Shown: one piece after another, positions 38,701 to 44,671 of the stretch | Position numbering within the stretch: position 1 is the first letter of the stretch | Layout: every line of letters begins with the position of its first letter | NCBI GenBank assembly: GCA_964059195.1 | Contig: CAXKWD010000003.1 | Coordinates: forward strand, 199,850,174-199,914,173 | From: Ectobius pallidus | Lineage: Eukaryota; Arthropoda; Insecta; Blattodea; Ectobiidae | Length of the DNA stretch: 64,000 nucleotides | Direction of reading: 5' to 3' | Position numbers and translations under genes: made by a program | Notes under the pieces: model-generated | Seen by the model: only the letters and a program-made list of their open reading frames with translations | What the model was told of the DNA's origin: nothing | Database searches by the model: none

Positions 38701-41700
38701 TCATAGGAAATACATCTTATAGTGAAATCATCGTATAATTATAGCATTTTATTTAACTGAAGAACTACAGTTTTATCGCCATAATGTAGGTAATTTTCAT
38801 ACATCTGGACCAAGACTGTACTTTTAAAATTTTGCTCCCCTACAAAGGTACTTAAATTCCAGGACAGCTGTTTAAAAAAAAGGACTTGTCCCAACCACCT
38901 TATGTAACACTTGAACGATTAGTATCCAATTTACGCGATTTCCTATCTCTTAATTTTTTTACTTATTTATTTACTTACACCATGGAAAGACAATTCCCAG
39001 GCAAGCGAAAGGAATATTGGCTATTTTATGGAACCCGGGGGTTCATTTCTGCACTTACCTGAGCCAGCCATTCAACCCTATTCTTTGCCAACTCCAACCA
39101 TCTCTCGCAAATCCTACTTCCCTTAAATCTATTCTAATATTGTCCTTTCACCATTAACTAGGTCTTCCAAGGGGTCACTTCCCTAAGGATCTCCCAGTCA
39201 ACATTTTTTAGATGTGTCTTTCCTCCCCCATGCGCGCAACACTGTTAAGATTTTTAGAGATAAAAATCAACTTGACTCACAGAATATCACCAATTGCATT
39301 ATCACCCATGCATGTGAATAACATTTACTTCCCAGTCACATTCGTCTCCTATTTTAACAACTTCAGAAGCATTAACTTTCTCAACAGGAAAGGAATAAAA
39401 ATGAAAAATACCTGGTAAACATAATAGTAGTAGCCTATTGAATATGCATCTTGCAATTAATTTGTGCACTTTCAAAGAAGCTTGTTAGAAGGAACTTATT
39501 TTGCTCATAAATTATGTGTTCAACCTTGTTATCATGAGGAGAAGGTGTCCTGAAGTCAGCTCAATTTCTCTATCTATAATGGAAATATCCTTACTCAGAT
39601 CTTGTTGGACAATCAGCGTGTGATCACCAGAAGAATGATTCATGCTATTGGACATCACCTTACTCTACCGGTGTTTCAGTGCCCTTGGACCTGAACTTAT
39701 GCCTACCTAATATATTTACACTCGTGCTATTGTTTTTTTTATCGATATTCATTTTATTCCTGTGTTACTGGACTTCAGGAACGTTTGAGAATATTAAAGG
39801 AGAAAAATTCCTCTGACACAGGGATTTGAACTCAGGACCTTTGGCTATCCGTGCCACTGCTCTACCAACTGAGCTAAGCTAGAGTTCACTACTCAATGCC
39901 ATATGGATCCTCCCACCTATGACTGATTGCCCTTAATTAGGCTTGCCAGACGTCCCGGTTTGACCGGGACAGTCCCGGTTTTCAGACAAAATCCCGGTGT
40001 CCCGGCCGGTTTACTACACGTCCCGGTAAAATTTAAATTTGATTTTCTAGATAGCCAAAAAAGTCTAAAAAAAGTCCTAGCCGATGAAAAGTACATGTAA
40101 ATATTGTTCAAATTTTTATTCCACATTCCTTACTTAAGTAACTTTTAAATATGAACACGTTAGAAATAAAATGTTTAAATTTATGTGCTTATGTCATTTA
40201 TTACTACCCCTGGTTTAGGTCCCTAATCAATAACCATTTATGCATAGCATTGAGAATAAACTGCCCTCTAAAACACTCTAAAAACCCGCCAAGGGTGTGT
40301 ACCCTTGAATACCCGCGACGCTGGGGGGCATTCCGGTGTCCCGGTTGAACATTTCAGAAATCTGGCAAGCCTACCCTTAATGGTTACCTCACTGACAGAC
40401 AAATTATGTCATATGCAATACTGTGAGGCACACTAATTAGTGATTTGTGTGACCAGGCTTCCACAATTATTGTACAGTTAACGTTAAAGATTCATGAACT
40501 ACAGATTATCGTGTGTGTATATATATATACATACAGAGTGTTAATGAGTAACACCGAAATATTTTACCTGCGTACAGAGGGGTCATAGACAATCAACTTT
40601 TGTTAGGAGATTTTTGCTCTATGACGTAAAATGTCTATGCTACAGGGCATTAAAGTCATTAAAATTTGGTGCTCATAAGTCAATAATGAAGCGAAATAGG
40701 GTTTAAAATGTCATTAAATTGACTTCATTCCTTCTTAGTGATCGATAAAAACCTGATTCTTAATCACTCATCAACAGCTATACCAAAATTTAGAGTTTTC
40801 ATAATCTGCAAAATTTACAGACTAATCACATGACTGGCCGCCACTGCATTAGTCTTTTTTTTCATAACTAGTCTTAACAACGAAGTTCCTTTGTTTTGCA
40901 TTTTTGTCTAATGTTAGAAGTCAGTGGCGGCCATGCCCTGGGAGATTTTATGCTGTAACAGGAAAATTTGGATCCATGGAGCAAAAATCTACTAATAAAA
41001 GTTGCTTGTCAATGTCCCCTCTATACACAGGTAAAATATTTCGGTGTTATTAATTAACACTCGGTATATATATATCCATTATATATGTATATCCATTCAT
41101 GAACGTTCGTTCACCTAACGATACCGATAGTTTCCCCTTAATGGTCATGAGCAGCATTTGTTCAAGTGAACACAGTTCTGTAATACTGGGTTATTGAGCA
41201 TAAGGAAAATGCATTCACTTGACGATATATGAGGAAAATGTGCTTACCTGAAGATGAGTCCGTCGGAAGCCATGGCGTACACTATCCTGGGCATGGGAAA
41301 CATGGAGCCGAACATGGAGACAGTGAGTCCGGCCAAGGCGCCCACAGCCACGATGTACTTGCACTTGAAGGCGCCGACCTGCCCAAACATCTCCACGAGC
41401 GCCGAGTCAGCGTCCACCTCGTCGTACGGCACGATGAGTGTCAGCATCATTGAGGAAGTGACGTAGGCGATGAGAATGATGACGAGGCTGGTCACGATGG
41501 CCAGGGGGATGGAGCGCTTGGGGTTGTTGGCTTCCTCCCCCGTGGTGGCGATGATGTCGAAGCCGATGAACGCGTAGAAGCAGGTGGCAGCGCCCGTGAG
41601 AACGCCGGACCACCCGTAGGGGAGGAACCCCTTGTGCTCGCTCCAGTTGTGAGTGTCCACGTAGAAGAGGCCGGCCGCCATCACGAACACCCACACCGCA

Positions 41701-42350
41701 AGGTTCAGAGCGTTCAACACGTTGTTGAACACGAGCGACTTCTTCACCCCGGCGGCCATCACCAACGTCATGAGCAGCGTGATGACGAAGGCAAGGAAGT
41801 CGGGGGGTCGCCCGAACATCGTGCCCACTGCCCCTGCGACGGCGGTGCTGATGGCCCCGTTAGCGAGCGCGTCAAAACACGCGCTCAGCGCGCATGCGCA
41901 GGCAGACGTGCCGATCAGGTACTCCAGCACCATGTTCCAGCCGATCACGAAGGCGATGAACTCGCCCACCGTCACATAGCTGTACATGTAGGCTGAGCCT
42001 GTTGTGTGCGGGACTCGAACCCCGAACTCGGCGTAGCATGCGCCGGAAAAGATGGAGGCCACGGCCGCGATGATGAAGGAGACGACGACGCCTGGACCGG
42101 CAACGTTGCGCGCTACCATACCGGCCACCAGGTACATGCCGGTGCCCACACACGAACCCACGCCCAGCGACGTCAAGTCCAGTGTGGTGAGGCATTTCTT
42201 CAGCTTGAGCTTCTTGTCGCCGTCCCGCTCCGACGTCTTCTGCTCTTGCATCCCCTCCACATTCTTGGTGCGGATTAGTCTGCTGAACAGTGCGAGGCCA
42301 TCTCTCTTCAGCTCCGCCCTGTTCAGCTGGTTCAGCATGCCCAGCTTCAT
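17511..42350 (-). CDS. cationic amino-acid transporter (CAT/SLC7 family), four coding exons
   Basis: Exons 41248-42350, 36909-37182, 33982-34693 and 17511-17737 join in phase (367 codons + 2 nt; 274 nt; 712 nt; 227 nt) to 771 residues plus stop. Every junction seen has AG at the acceptor and GT at the donor. CAT proteins are plasma- or organelle-membrane permeases for arginine and lysine. Family marks include [15 protein letters not shown] at about 63-77, CYAEFG at 105-110, GSAY at 118-121, [11 protein letters not shown] at 137-147, [20 protein letters not shown] in exon 1, [18 protein letters not shown] across the first junction, and [13 protein letters not shown] before the last four membrane segments. 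It is longer than the usual 600-660 residues because of a roughly 100-residue Pro/Gly-rich loop in exon 3 and a Pro-rich tail. The insect slimfast-like or CG5535/CG7255-like subgroup is likely but not settled. A 5' exon may lie upstream. Confidence 0.93.
17830..17941. repeat. hairpin repeat C (Penelope-like end?)
   Basis: The arms 17830-17869 and 17903-17941 are perfect inverted copies (GTTAAAAGAATGCTGCACAA). The right arm contains GAG...CTC followed by GAAACGTTGTGC. It lies inside the last transporter intron, about 90 bp from the acceptor. Confidence 0.6.
18110..18690 (+). repeat. dispersed repeat family R1, copy 1
   Basis: The sequence from TTTAGCAATTACTC to GTAATCTCTCGTGCGATTAC matches 33165-33745 (same strand) and, in part, 26530-26925 (inverted). 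Shared blocks include CATAACTTGTTTGGAAATTG and CCCTCCATCTTGTGATGC. No coding capacity; probably a non-autonomous element. Confidence 0.7.
18691..20384. other. intronic DNA, no recognised feature
   Basis: Within the 16-kb transporter intron. I see no coding exon or clear repeat boundary. Confidence 0.25.
20385..20575 (-). pseudogene. LINE C-terminal fragment
   Basis: The minus strand reads [17 protein letters not shown] and [17 protein letters not shown], the typical tail of endonuclease-RT LINE proteins. The fragment is about 190 bp, with no RT domain and no stop in place. Confidence 0.7.
20576..21429. other. intronic DNA with a poly(A) run
   Basis: A run of about 26 A lies at 20656-20681 with no identified element upstream. 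Otherwise AT-rich, no coding signal. Confidence 0.3.
21430..21750 (+). pseudogene. PIF/Harbinger transposase fragment
   Basis: The plus strand reads [19 protein letters not shown], then [18 protein letters not shown], corresponding to the Harbinger transposase segment with the first catalytic Asp (…GAVDCTHV… in family members). The rest is frameshifted. HARBI1-like proteins cut Harbinger elements with the help of a SANT/Myb partner. Only about 100 residues remain. Confidence 0.7.
21751..22522. other. intronic DNA, no recognised feature
   Basis: No coding exon recognised. A 105-codon open frame at 21997-22314 shows no known motif and is probably chance. Confidence 0.25.
22523..22820. mobile_element. 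hAT MITE (CAGGGGCGGATCCA ends)
   Basis: A 298-bp element has TIRs CAGGGGCGGATCCA / TGGATCCGCCCCTG and a perfect 8-bp TSD, ATTGAATA (22515-22522 and 22821-22828). No transposase. The 8-bp duplication identifies the hAT superfamily. Confidence 0.9.
22821..23339. other. intronic DNA, no recognised feature
   Basis: Includes a short (CT)n run near 23010-23040. No coding signal. Confidence 0.25.
23340..23870 (+). mobile_element. Helitron-like repeat family H2, copy 1
   Basis: It starts near ATTAAGTGCCGGATGGGAAA, with a TCTGTCTTCCGTGTGTCTGT stretch, then CAAATACGCTTTATCGGATT and TTTCATGAAGCTTGG. Further blocks (ATACGGCTTTGGAAGTTGCA) recur at 29650, 35940 and 43735. The layout of a TCTGTC-rich start followed by a TTTCATGAAACTTGGTAT motif is common in Helitron-like (Helentron) elements. 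No end hairpin was identified here. Confidence 0.6.
24335..24403. repeat. (CTT)n microsatellite
   Basis: About 69 bp of uninterrupted CTT/GAA repeats next to a SINE. On the minus strand it would read as a poly-Glu run, which is not evidence for a gene. Confidence 0.95.
24404..24600 (-). mobile_element. tRNA-derived SINE
   Basis: On the minus strand an A box TAGAGCATCGGC-like region (GCTCAGTTGGTTAGAGCATC) and a B box GGTTCAAATCCC lie near 24500-24565. The body runs toward the (GAA)n tract at 24335-24403, which is likely its tail. A Pol III internal promoter is implied. Confidence 0.75.
24702..24812. repeat. hairpin repeat D
   Basis: The arms 24702-24750 and 24762-24812 (GGAATGATAATTCTTTCACA and its reverse complement) are inverted copies around TTCTGACTTCAC, a string also found in the body of the neighbouring SINE (GTGAAGTCAGAA-like at about 24462-24475). 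Confidence 0.6.
24826..25950 (-). pseudogene. LINE reverse transcriptase, split by a SINE
   Basis: The minus strand contains [18 protein letters not shown] and [18 protein letters not shown] followed by [13 protein letters not shown], all hallmarks of RT thumb and post-RT regions. Upstream RT residues (FVDYK-like FTDYKAFDE) appear near 25900-25950. The SINE at 25301-25603 interrupts it, with a TSD. Many stops are present. Confidence 0.8.
25301..25603 (-). mobile_element. tRNA-derived SINE inside a LINE
   Basis: The tRNA head lies at the right on the minus strand (TAGCGTAGTGGTTGAGGCGC, B box GGGTTCGATCCC). The 13-bp TSD TCCTTTGGCAGTA lies at 25288-25300 and 25604-25616. It is about 303 bp long. 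Confidence 0.85.
26449..26579 (+). pseudogene. LINE fragment with CCHC-type finger (R2-like)
   Basis: The plus frame reads [20 protein letters not shown] followed by SCPKTNF, a Cys/His cluster with the [11 protein letters not shown] motif found in R2-like LINE proteins. Only about 40 residues remain before a stop. Confidence 0.55.
26530..26925 (-). repeat. dispersed repeat family R1, copy 2 (inverted, partial)
   Basis: The reverse complement shares GTAATCCCACGAGAG, AATCGATTCATGG and CAATTTCCAAACAAGTTATG with the copies at 18110 and 33165. Confidence 0.65.
26926..27902. other. intronic DNA containing a GCGTGG-hairpin motif
   Basis: At 27148-27183 the string TGCGTGTAACGCCACGCGAC followed by AGAAGTGAAACTT matches the edge of the minisatellite elements at 13178 and 45854. 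The rest shows no coding signal. Confidence 0.45.
27903..28370 (+). pseudogene. RTE-type LINE C-terminus and 3' UTR
   Basis: The open frame ends at 28306. It reads [58 protein letters not shown] and AMNLRVP-stop, the standard end of this LINE family. The 3' UTR (TTGCTGAGGAATTGTCTATT) also appears at 38950-39000 and 44930. 5'-truncated, so inactive. Confidence 0.88.
28371..28790. other. intronic DNA, no recognised feature
   Basis: No coding exon or repeat boundary recognised. Confidence 0.25.
28800..29259. mobile_element. hAT MITE (CAGTGGTGTACCAA ends)
   Basis: A 460-bp element has ends CAGTGGTGTACCAAATGG and (right, reverse complement) CAGTGGCGAACCAAGG. The perfect 8-bp TSD ACTCCCCA lies at 28792-28799 and 29260-29267. 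GGGCGCC motifs occur near both ends, and a TA run (about 29008-29028) inside. Confidence 0.9.
29650..29880 (+). mobile_element. Helitron-like repeat family H2, copy 2 (short)
   Basis: GACTGTCTGTGTGTCTGTCA, then AAATACGCTTTATCAGATTT and TTTCATGAAACTTTGTATAC match family H2. Truncated on the right. Confidence 0.55.
29881..30978. other. intronic DNA, no clear feature
   Basis: A possible decayed tRNA-like B box (GGGTTTAAACCCGG, minus strand) lies near 30735-30750. Nothing else recognised. Confidence 0.3.
30979..32994 (+). mobile_element. PIF/Harbinger-like element with SANT remnant, interrupted by a Helitron
   Basis: The TIRs AGGGCCGATTGTATAAACA / TGTTTATACAATCGGCCCT lie at 30979 and 32994. The subterminal regions repeat GATC(T/C)(A/T)AGTTCA-like motifs in both halves. 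A plus-strand stretch at about 31315-31400 reads [20 protein letters not shown], the Myb/SANT-like (NAIF1-type) partner of Harbinger transposases. A Helitron-like element (31854-32709) sits inside. No transposase is left. Confidence 0.75.
31854..32709 (-). mobile_element. Helitron-like element family H1, copy 1
   Basis: On the minus strand it begins TCTATATATATAAAAGGC followed by a CTGACTGAC run, and ends with the hairpin CCCGGGCGACGCCGGG and then CTAGT. A TC start, a GC-rich 3' hairpin and a CT-rich terminus are Helitron/Helentron marks. The copy at 55334-56419 is closely related. Confidence 0.75.
33165..33745 (+). repeat. dispersed repeat family R1, copy 3
   Basis: Runs from TTTAGCAATTCCTCGGATAT to AATCTCTCGTGGGATTACC. 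Compared with copy 1 it carries about 45 extra bases (CAAGCCAGTTCGTATGC region) and differs at many sites. It ends about 140 bp before the transporter's exon 3 region. Confidence 0.7.
33982..34693 (-). CDS. CAT transporter, coding exon 3
   Basis: The acceptor TTGCAG precedes GTCATGTATGGG at 34693. The exon codes residues 460-696. First comes a long low-complexity cytosolic loop (APPAPPS, QQQ, an acidic [13 protein letters not shown] stretch, [12 protein letters not shown]). Then [13 protein letters not shown] and membrane segments starting [20 protein letters not shown]. The donor is GCAATAG|GTACAG at 33982/33981. Confidence 0.92.
34795..35385. mobile_element. rearranged mariner, two 3' halves head to head
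   Basis: The ends GATGGGGCAAAATGAAAACC and GGTTTTCATTTTTCCCCCATC are inverted. The left half (minus) reads [18 protein letters not shown] and the right half (plus) reads [17 protein letters not shown], both mariner transposase motifs. Each arm then runs through the same C-terminal region and 3' end (GTACCTAAATGTTCCAAATG). The coding middle of a normal mariner is missing and the two halves face each other. It lies in the transporter intron between exons 2 and 3. Confidence 0.75.
35674..35887. repeat. inverted duplication with order A-B-A'-B'
   Basis: Block A (35674-35696, GTTAGTTGTCTAACGTTGTC...) and B (35712-35780) are followed by inverted A' (35794-35816) and inverted B' (35819-35887). In a simple hairpin the order would be A-B-B'-A'. 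The unpaired centre contains TTTCGGTCAAA. Identity is very high, so it is recent. Confidence 0.75.
35940..36800 (+). mobile_element. Helitron-like repeat family H2, copy 3, with an insertion
   Basis: It matches the copies at 23340 and 43735 (GAATACGCTTTATCGGATTT, ATACGGCTTTGGAAGTTGC, GTAAGCCTTGCTTAATGAAT). The match is interrupted at about 36287-36646 by a segment with a tRNA-like edge (GAGCGAGGTGGCCGAGATGG) and a LINE-style tail (GACAATAAATTATTATTATT). Confidence 0.65.
36287..36646 (+). mobile_element. retroposon inserted in H2 copy, with (ATT)n tail
   Basis: The body ends GACAATAAA then (TTA)n at 36607-36646, a typical LINE 3' tail. The 5' edge has a Leu/Ser tRNA-like string. It could be a SINE sharing a LINE tail. 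No TSD could be fixed. Confidence 0.5.
36909..37182 (-). CDS. CAT transporter, coding exon 2
   Basis: The acceptor TGTTGGCAG precedes GATGCTGGCG at 37182, completing an Arg codon. The exon codes about 91 residues including [16 protein letters not shown] and two membrane segments ([16 protein letters not shown]), then the loop [17 protein letters not shown]. The donor is GGACAG|GTAACT at 36909/36908. A MITE ends about 25 bp upstream of the acceptor. Confidence 0.92.
37208..37636. mobile_element. MITE ending just upstream of a transporter splice acceptor
   Basis: The TIRs start ATGCCCGGTTTCTATAAACT and the right end is the near reverse complement (…TATAGAAACCGGGCAT). Pairing extends about 45 bp (CCTAAGGGTAAACTATCC / GGATAATTTACCCATAGG). 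It is 429 bp with no ORF of note. Its left end is 22-26 bp from the exon 2 acceptor at 37183. Confidence 0.8.
37637..38240. other. intronic DNA, no recognised feature
   Basis: No coding exon or clear repeat recognised. Confidence 0.25.
38241..38325 (+). mobile_element. tRNA-derived SINE head (decayed)
   Basis: A-box-like ACTGCTCAGATGGTGGAAAA and B box GGGTTCGAACTGC are followed by a short TCAGAAGAATTTATCTCC body that also appears at 38600. Short and without a clear TSD. Confidence 0.55.
38546..38620 (+). mobile_element. tRNA-derived SINE head
   Basis: TAGCTCAGTTGGTAGTAAAG and B box GGGTTCGAATGCC, then a TTTTTCTCC body. Related to the minus-strand copy at 39800-39885. Confidence 0.65.
38955..39240 (-). 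pseudogene. RTE-type LINE C-terminus and 3' UTR
   Basis: The minus strand reads [16 protein letters not shown] text with GEERHI and AGSGK... then …NEPPGSIK (NLRVP-type end shifted), and the 3' UTR CTTGCCTGGGAATTGTCTTT. It corresponds to 28070-28340 of the other copy, with frameshifts. Confidence 0.7.
39800..39885 (-). mobile_element. tRNA-derived SINE head
   Basis: On the minus strand TTAGCTCAGTTGGTAGAGCA and B box GAGTTCAAATCCC form a clear Pol III promoter pair, followed by a GGAATTTTTCTCC body. Confidence 0.75.
39938..40373. mobile_element. hAT MITE (TAGGCTTGCCAGA ends)
   Basis: The ends TAGGCTTGCCAGACGTCCCG and (reverse complement) TAGGCTTGCCAGATTTCTG are flanked by a perfect 8-bp TSD, CCCTTAAT (39930-39937 and 40374-40381). 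GTCCCGGT motifs recur near both ends. 436 bp, non-coding. Confidence 0.92.
40536..41062. mobile_element. MITE with 80-bp TIRs
   Basis: The ends GAGTGTTAATGAGTAACACC and (reverse complement) GAGTGTTAATTAATAACACC continue as near-identical inverted repeats through TTTTACCTG and TAGGAGATTTTTGCTC. It sits in a TA-rich microsatellite target (TATATATATAC / GGTATATATATATCC), so the TSD cannot be fixed. Confidence 0.75.
41248..42350 (-). CDS. CAT transporter, coding exon 1
   Basis: The exon codes residues 1-367 plus two bases, with most of the first ten membrane segments. The ATG at 42350 is taken as the start. It is preceded by TTTCAAATGTTTCAG and then one base, which looks like a splice acceptor, so a non-coding or short coding exon upstream is likely. 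The donor is CAG|GTAAGC at 41248/41247. This exon is much more GC-rich than its surroundings, as expected of coding DNA in an AT-rich genome. Confidence 0.92.
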
Positions 42351-42439
42351 ACTGAAACATTTGAAATGATTGTGAAAATCCTATTTGTCTGACTTTCCTG
42401 TATTACGAACATAGCACCTGTATCAACAACTCCCGATTC

Positions 42440-42597
42440 GTAACTTCCAGGTAGCTAACCACTCCGGCGACCCGGGTTCGATTCCCGGCCGGGTCGGGGG
42501 TTTTTCAGTAGTAAAAAATCCCTATCCCGGGTTCAGGACTGGGTAGGTTAAGTCTTAGGTTAAGATAATGCACATTGTGCGCGATTCCTTAATTATT
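42440..42597 (+). mobile_element. tRNA-derived SINE (same family as 14304), copy 2
   Basis: B box CCCGGGTTCGATTCCCGGCC and the body TTTTTCAGTAGTAAAAAATC, then ATGCACATTGTGCGCGATTC, match the copy at 14304-14468. The A box is worn. It lies within 100 bp upstream of the transporter start. Confidence 0.82.
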
Positions 42598-43588
42598 ATC
42601 TGGAAGATGTCTTGTAATACCACTGCCAATCTGCTATGGGGAAGAGTGCAGTAGAATTTCTTAGCCTGAACAGTACACCGATTAACGCCGATGTGTGTTT
42701 CTTTCTAGTTCGAGCGGCCTCCGCTAGGAGAGACATCTCGATCGTAATGTATTTTTCTATTTGTTTATCAGAAAAAATTGTTTCAAGTACATTAATCAAT
42801 TTCTGCAGTTCTATATCATTCGAATGTGAAACTAAATAATTTAAACCTTTCATCATCAGTTCTGAAATTCATGTGGATTCGAAGCTCCAATGGGCAGTCG
42901 TTTTGTTTCCACCTAGTCTTCCTATCTGGAAGTTTGTAGGTTATCAGCCACTCCATCCTCCCGATAGATCAACTGGGAGTTGACCTTCCAGATAGTTTTT
43001 GTCGGGAGCTCGCAGTACGTAATTCATGGCCAACTTCCAGATAAGTTAGGCTACATGTCTGACACATATTTTATCGAGAGATGATCGTACAACTCCTAAA
43101 TAAATAGTGTCTAAAAGTACAGGAATGAGTAAATTAGAAGTAATGGCTCTTGATTCAATCGACTGCAGTCGGATAGCTATCGTCTAACTCTTCATCCACA
43201 TCAAGGATACAAATTAGGGTGACCATCCTGTTATGAAATGTGGCAGAAGTAGAAAATCATAAATGCTTTCCCCTTGTTTCATTCTCTTCTGGGGCCGCGA
43301 GGAAAAGTATTGTGTTGTTTATTTTCTTCCCTTTCTTTTATTCGAACTACCTTTATATCAATATACCAAGAGCAATGCAACCAGATCAGAAAGAACTCTG
43401 TACAATATATTAACGAACCATAACTGTGCAATATTCACGTTACAGTTCAGTGATTGGTCAGGTCGTTTAAGATTACAGCATATGAGAAAATAACACCTAG
43501 CCTAAAGCCGATAGGAATGAATGTCCCCAAGCTACTTGTACTACAGTTAGGCTACCAGAATTTTATAAGTTGTGTTTATATCTTCAGT
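42598..43588. other. no recognised gene
   Basis: Upstream flank of the transporter start. A CTTCCAGATA(A/G) motif recurs on both strands (about 42600, 42925, 42983, 43030). No promoter could be assigned. Confidence 0.3.
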
Positions 43589-43720
43589 GATGAGTAGACT
43601 TCGGACTTTTAGGTCGCTAAAATGCAATTTTAGGTGACTAAAAAGGCTCTATAGTTTTAGGAAATAGGACCTAAAAATAGGAAAATAGGCTCCATTTTAA
43701 AATCGTTAATTTAATTTCAT
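43589..43720. mobile_element. hAT end fragment (same family as 54145-54852)
   Basis: TAGACTTCGGACTTTTAGGT and CGCTAAAATGCAATTTTAGG match, inverted, the right end of the element at 54145-54852. Confidence 0.6.
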
Positions 43721-43734
43721 TTGCTAATTTTATG

Positions 43735-44200
43735 AAATACCTCACGTGTCTGTACACGCAATATCTCAAATACGCTTTATTGGATTTTCATGAAACTTGG
43801 TATACATATTTATAACGTCCATGAAAAGAAGCCTATTGATTTTGGATCAAATCGGTTGAGAGATACTGGAGTAATGTCCAATTTAGTGCCTACTTTATGG
43901 TAATATATTAGAAAGAATTAATCAGTGTTCGTGACTACATATTCTTTACAGAGTTCATATACGGCTTTGGAAGTTGCAATACAGTTAGCTATGACAAATA
44001 ACACTACCCACATACTCTTTCACATACGCTTATGAAACTTTAGACCTTTGTTCTTCCGTAAGCCCTGCTTAATGAATCGATCTGGAGATTAACTCTGAAA
44101 TCGAGTACAAAAATAACTTATTTTCTGCGTATCATAATTGCAGTTATCACTGATTAAACAAACGCGTTCTGGGACTTTGTTAAATCAGTTTACCTGATTT
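43735..44200 (+). mobile_element. Helitron-like repeat family H2, copy 4
   Basis: AAATACGCTTTATTGGATTT, TTTCATGAAACTTGGTATAC, ATACGGCTTTGGAAGTTGC and GTAAGCCCTGCTTAATGAAT align with the copies at 23340 and 35940. Confidence 0.6.
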
Positions 44201-44671
44201 TATTAATTTTCCCAGTCATCAATGATCATGATTATACAACATTGATACACAGAAATACATAGGTTCACTATGCTACTATGGCAGTCATCTTCAGCATATC
44301 TTGCCATTCAGTATTAGAGAGGCCTGTTTTCCGAAGAACCCACGAATTTTCCGATGGAACTTTGATGCGAACAGACAAACGCCTTCGCCCTTTTGGGGGT
44401 GGGCACACCACGTTTCATATTTAAAGGAGCTCTCTAAGTTGCTTGACAGATAGGTCAACATCGTCTGAGTCTATCTGAAATTTGGTCAGTTGATAAAATT
44501 GTAATTCTTTACAATATCTACGTGAGGATGTTCCAATGCTTCAAGCTTCAAGTTGAATTCAGTTGTTGTAGATACGCTTCCCATGTAGTGTGCATTATCG
44601 AAAAACCCTTGAATTTGGAACTAGCATATAACATACTGTGTCATGGAGAAGCTGAAGGATTTCTTTATCAG
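44201..44671. other. no recognised feature
   Basis: AT-rich DNA between repeats. No coding signal. Confidence 0.25.

Larger units (their letters stand above)
38422..40454. mobile_element. composite region bounded by 33-bp inverted ends
   Basis: GGTCACAAAATCACTAATTA with AGTGTGCCTCACAG (38422-38454) returns inverted at 40421-40454. Between them lie SINE heads, an RTE LINE tail and a hAT MITE. It may be an old 2-kb TIR element loaded with insertions. No transposase or TSD seen. Confidence 0.5.

Noticed and set aside
41229..42369. Plus-strand and alternative minus-strand frames over exon 1
   Set aside because: Shadow frames; only the minus frame with GVGSC...GWN motifs fits the CAT family and the splice phases.
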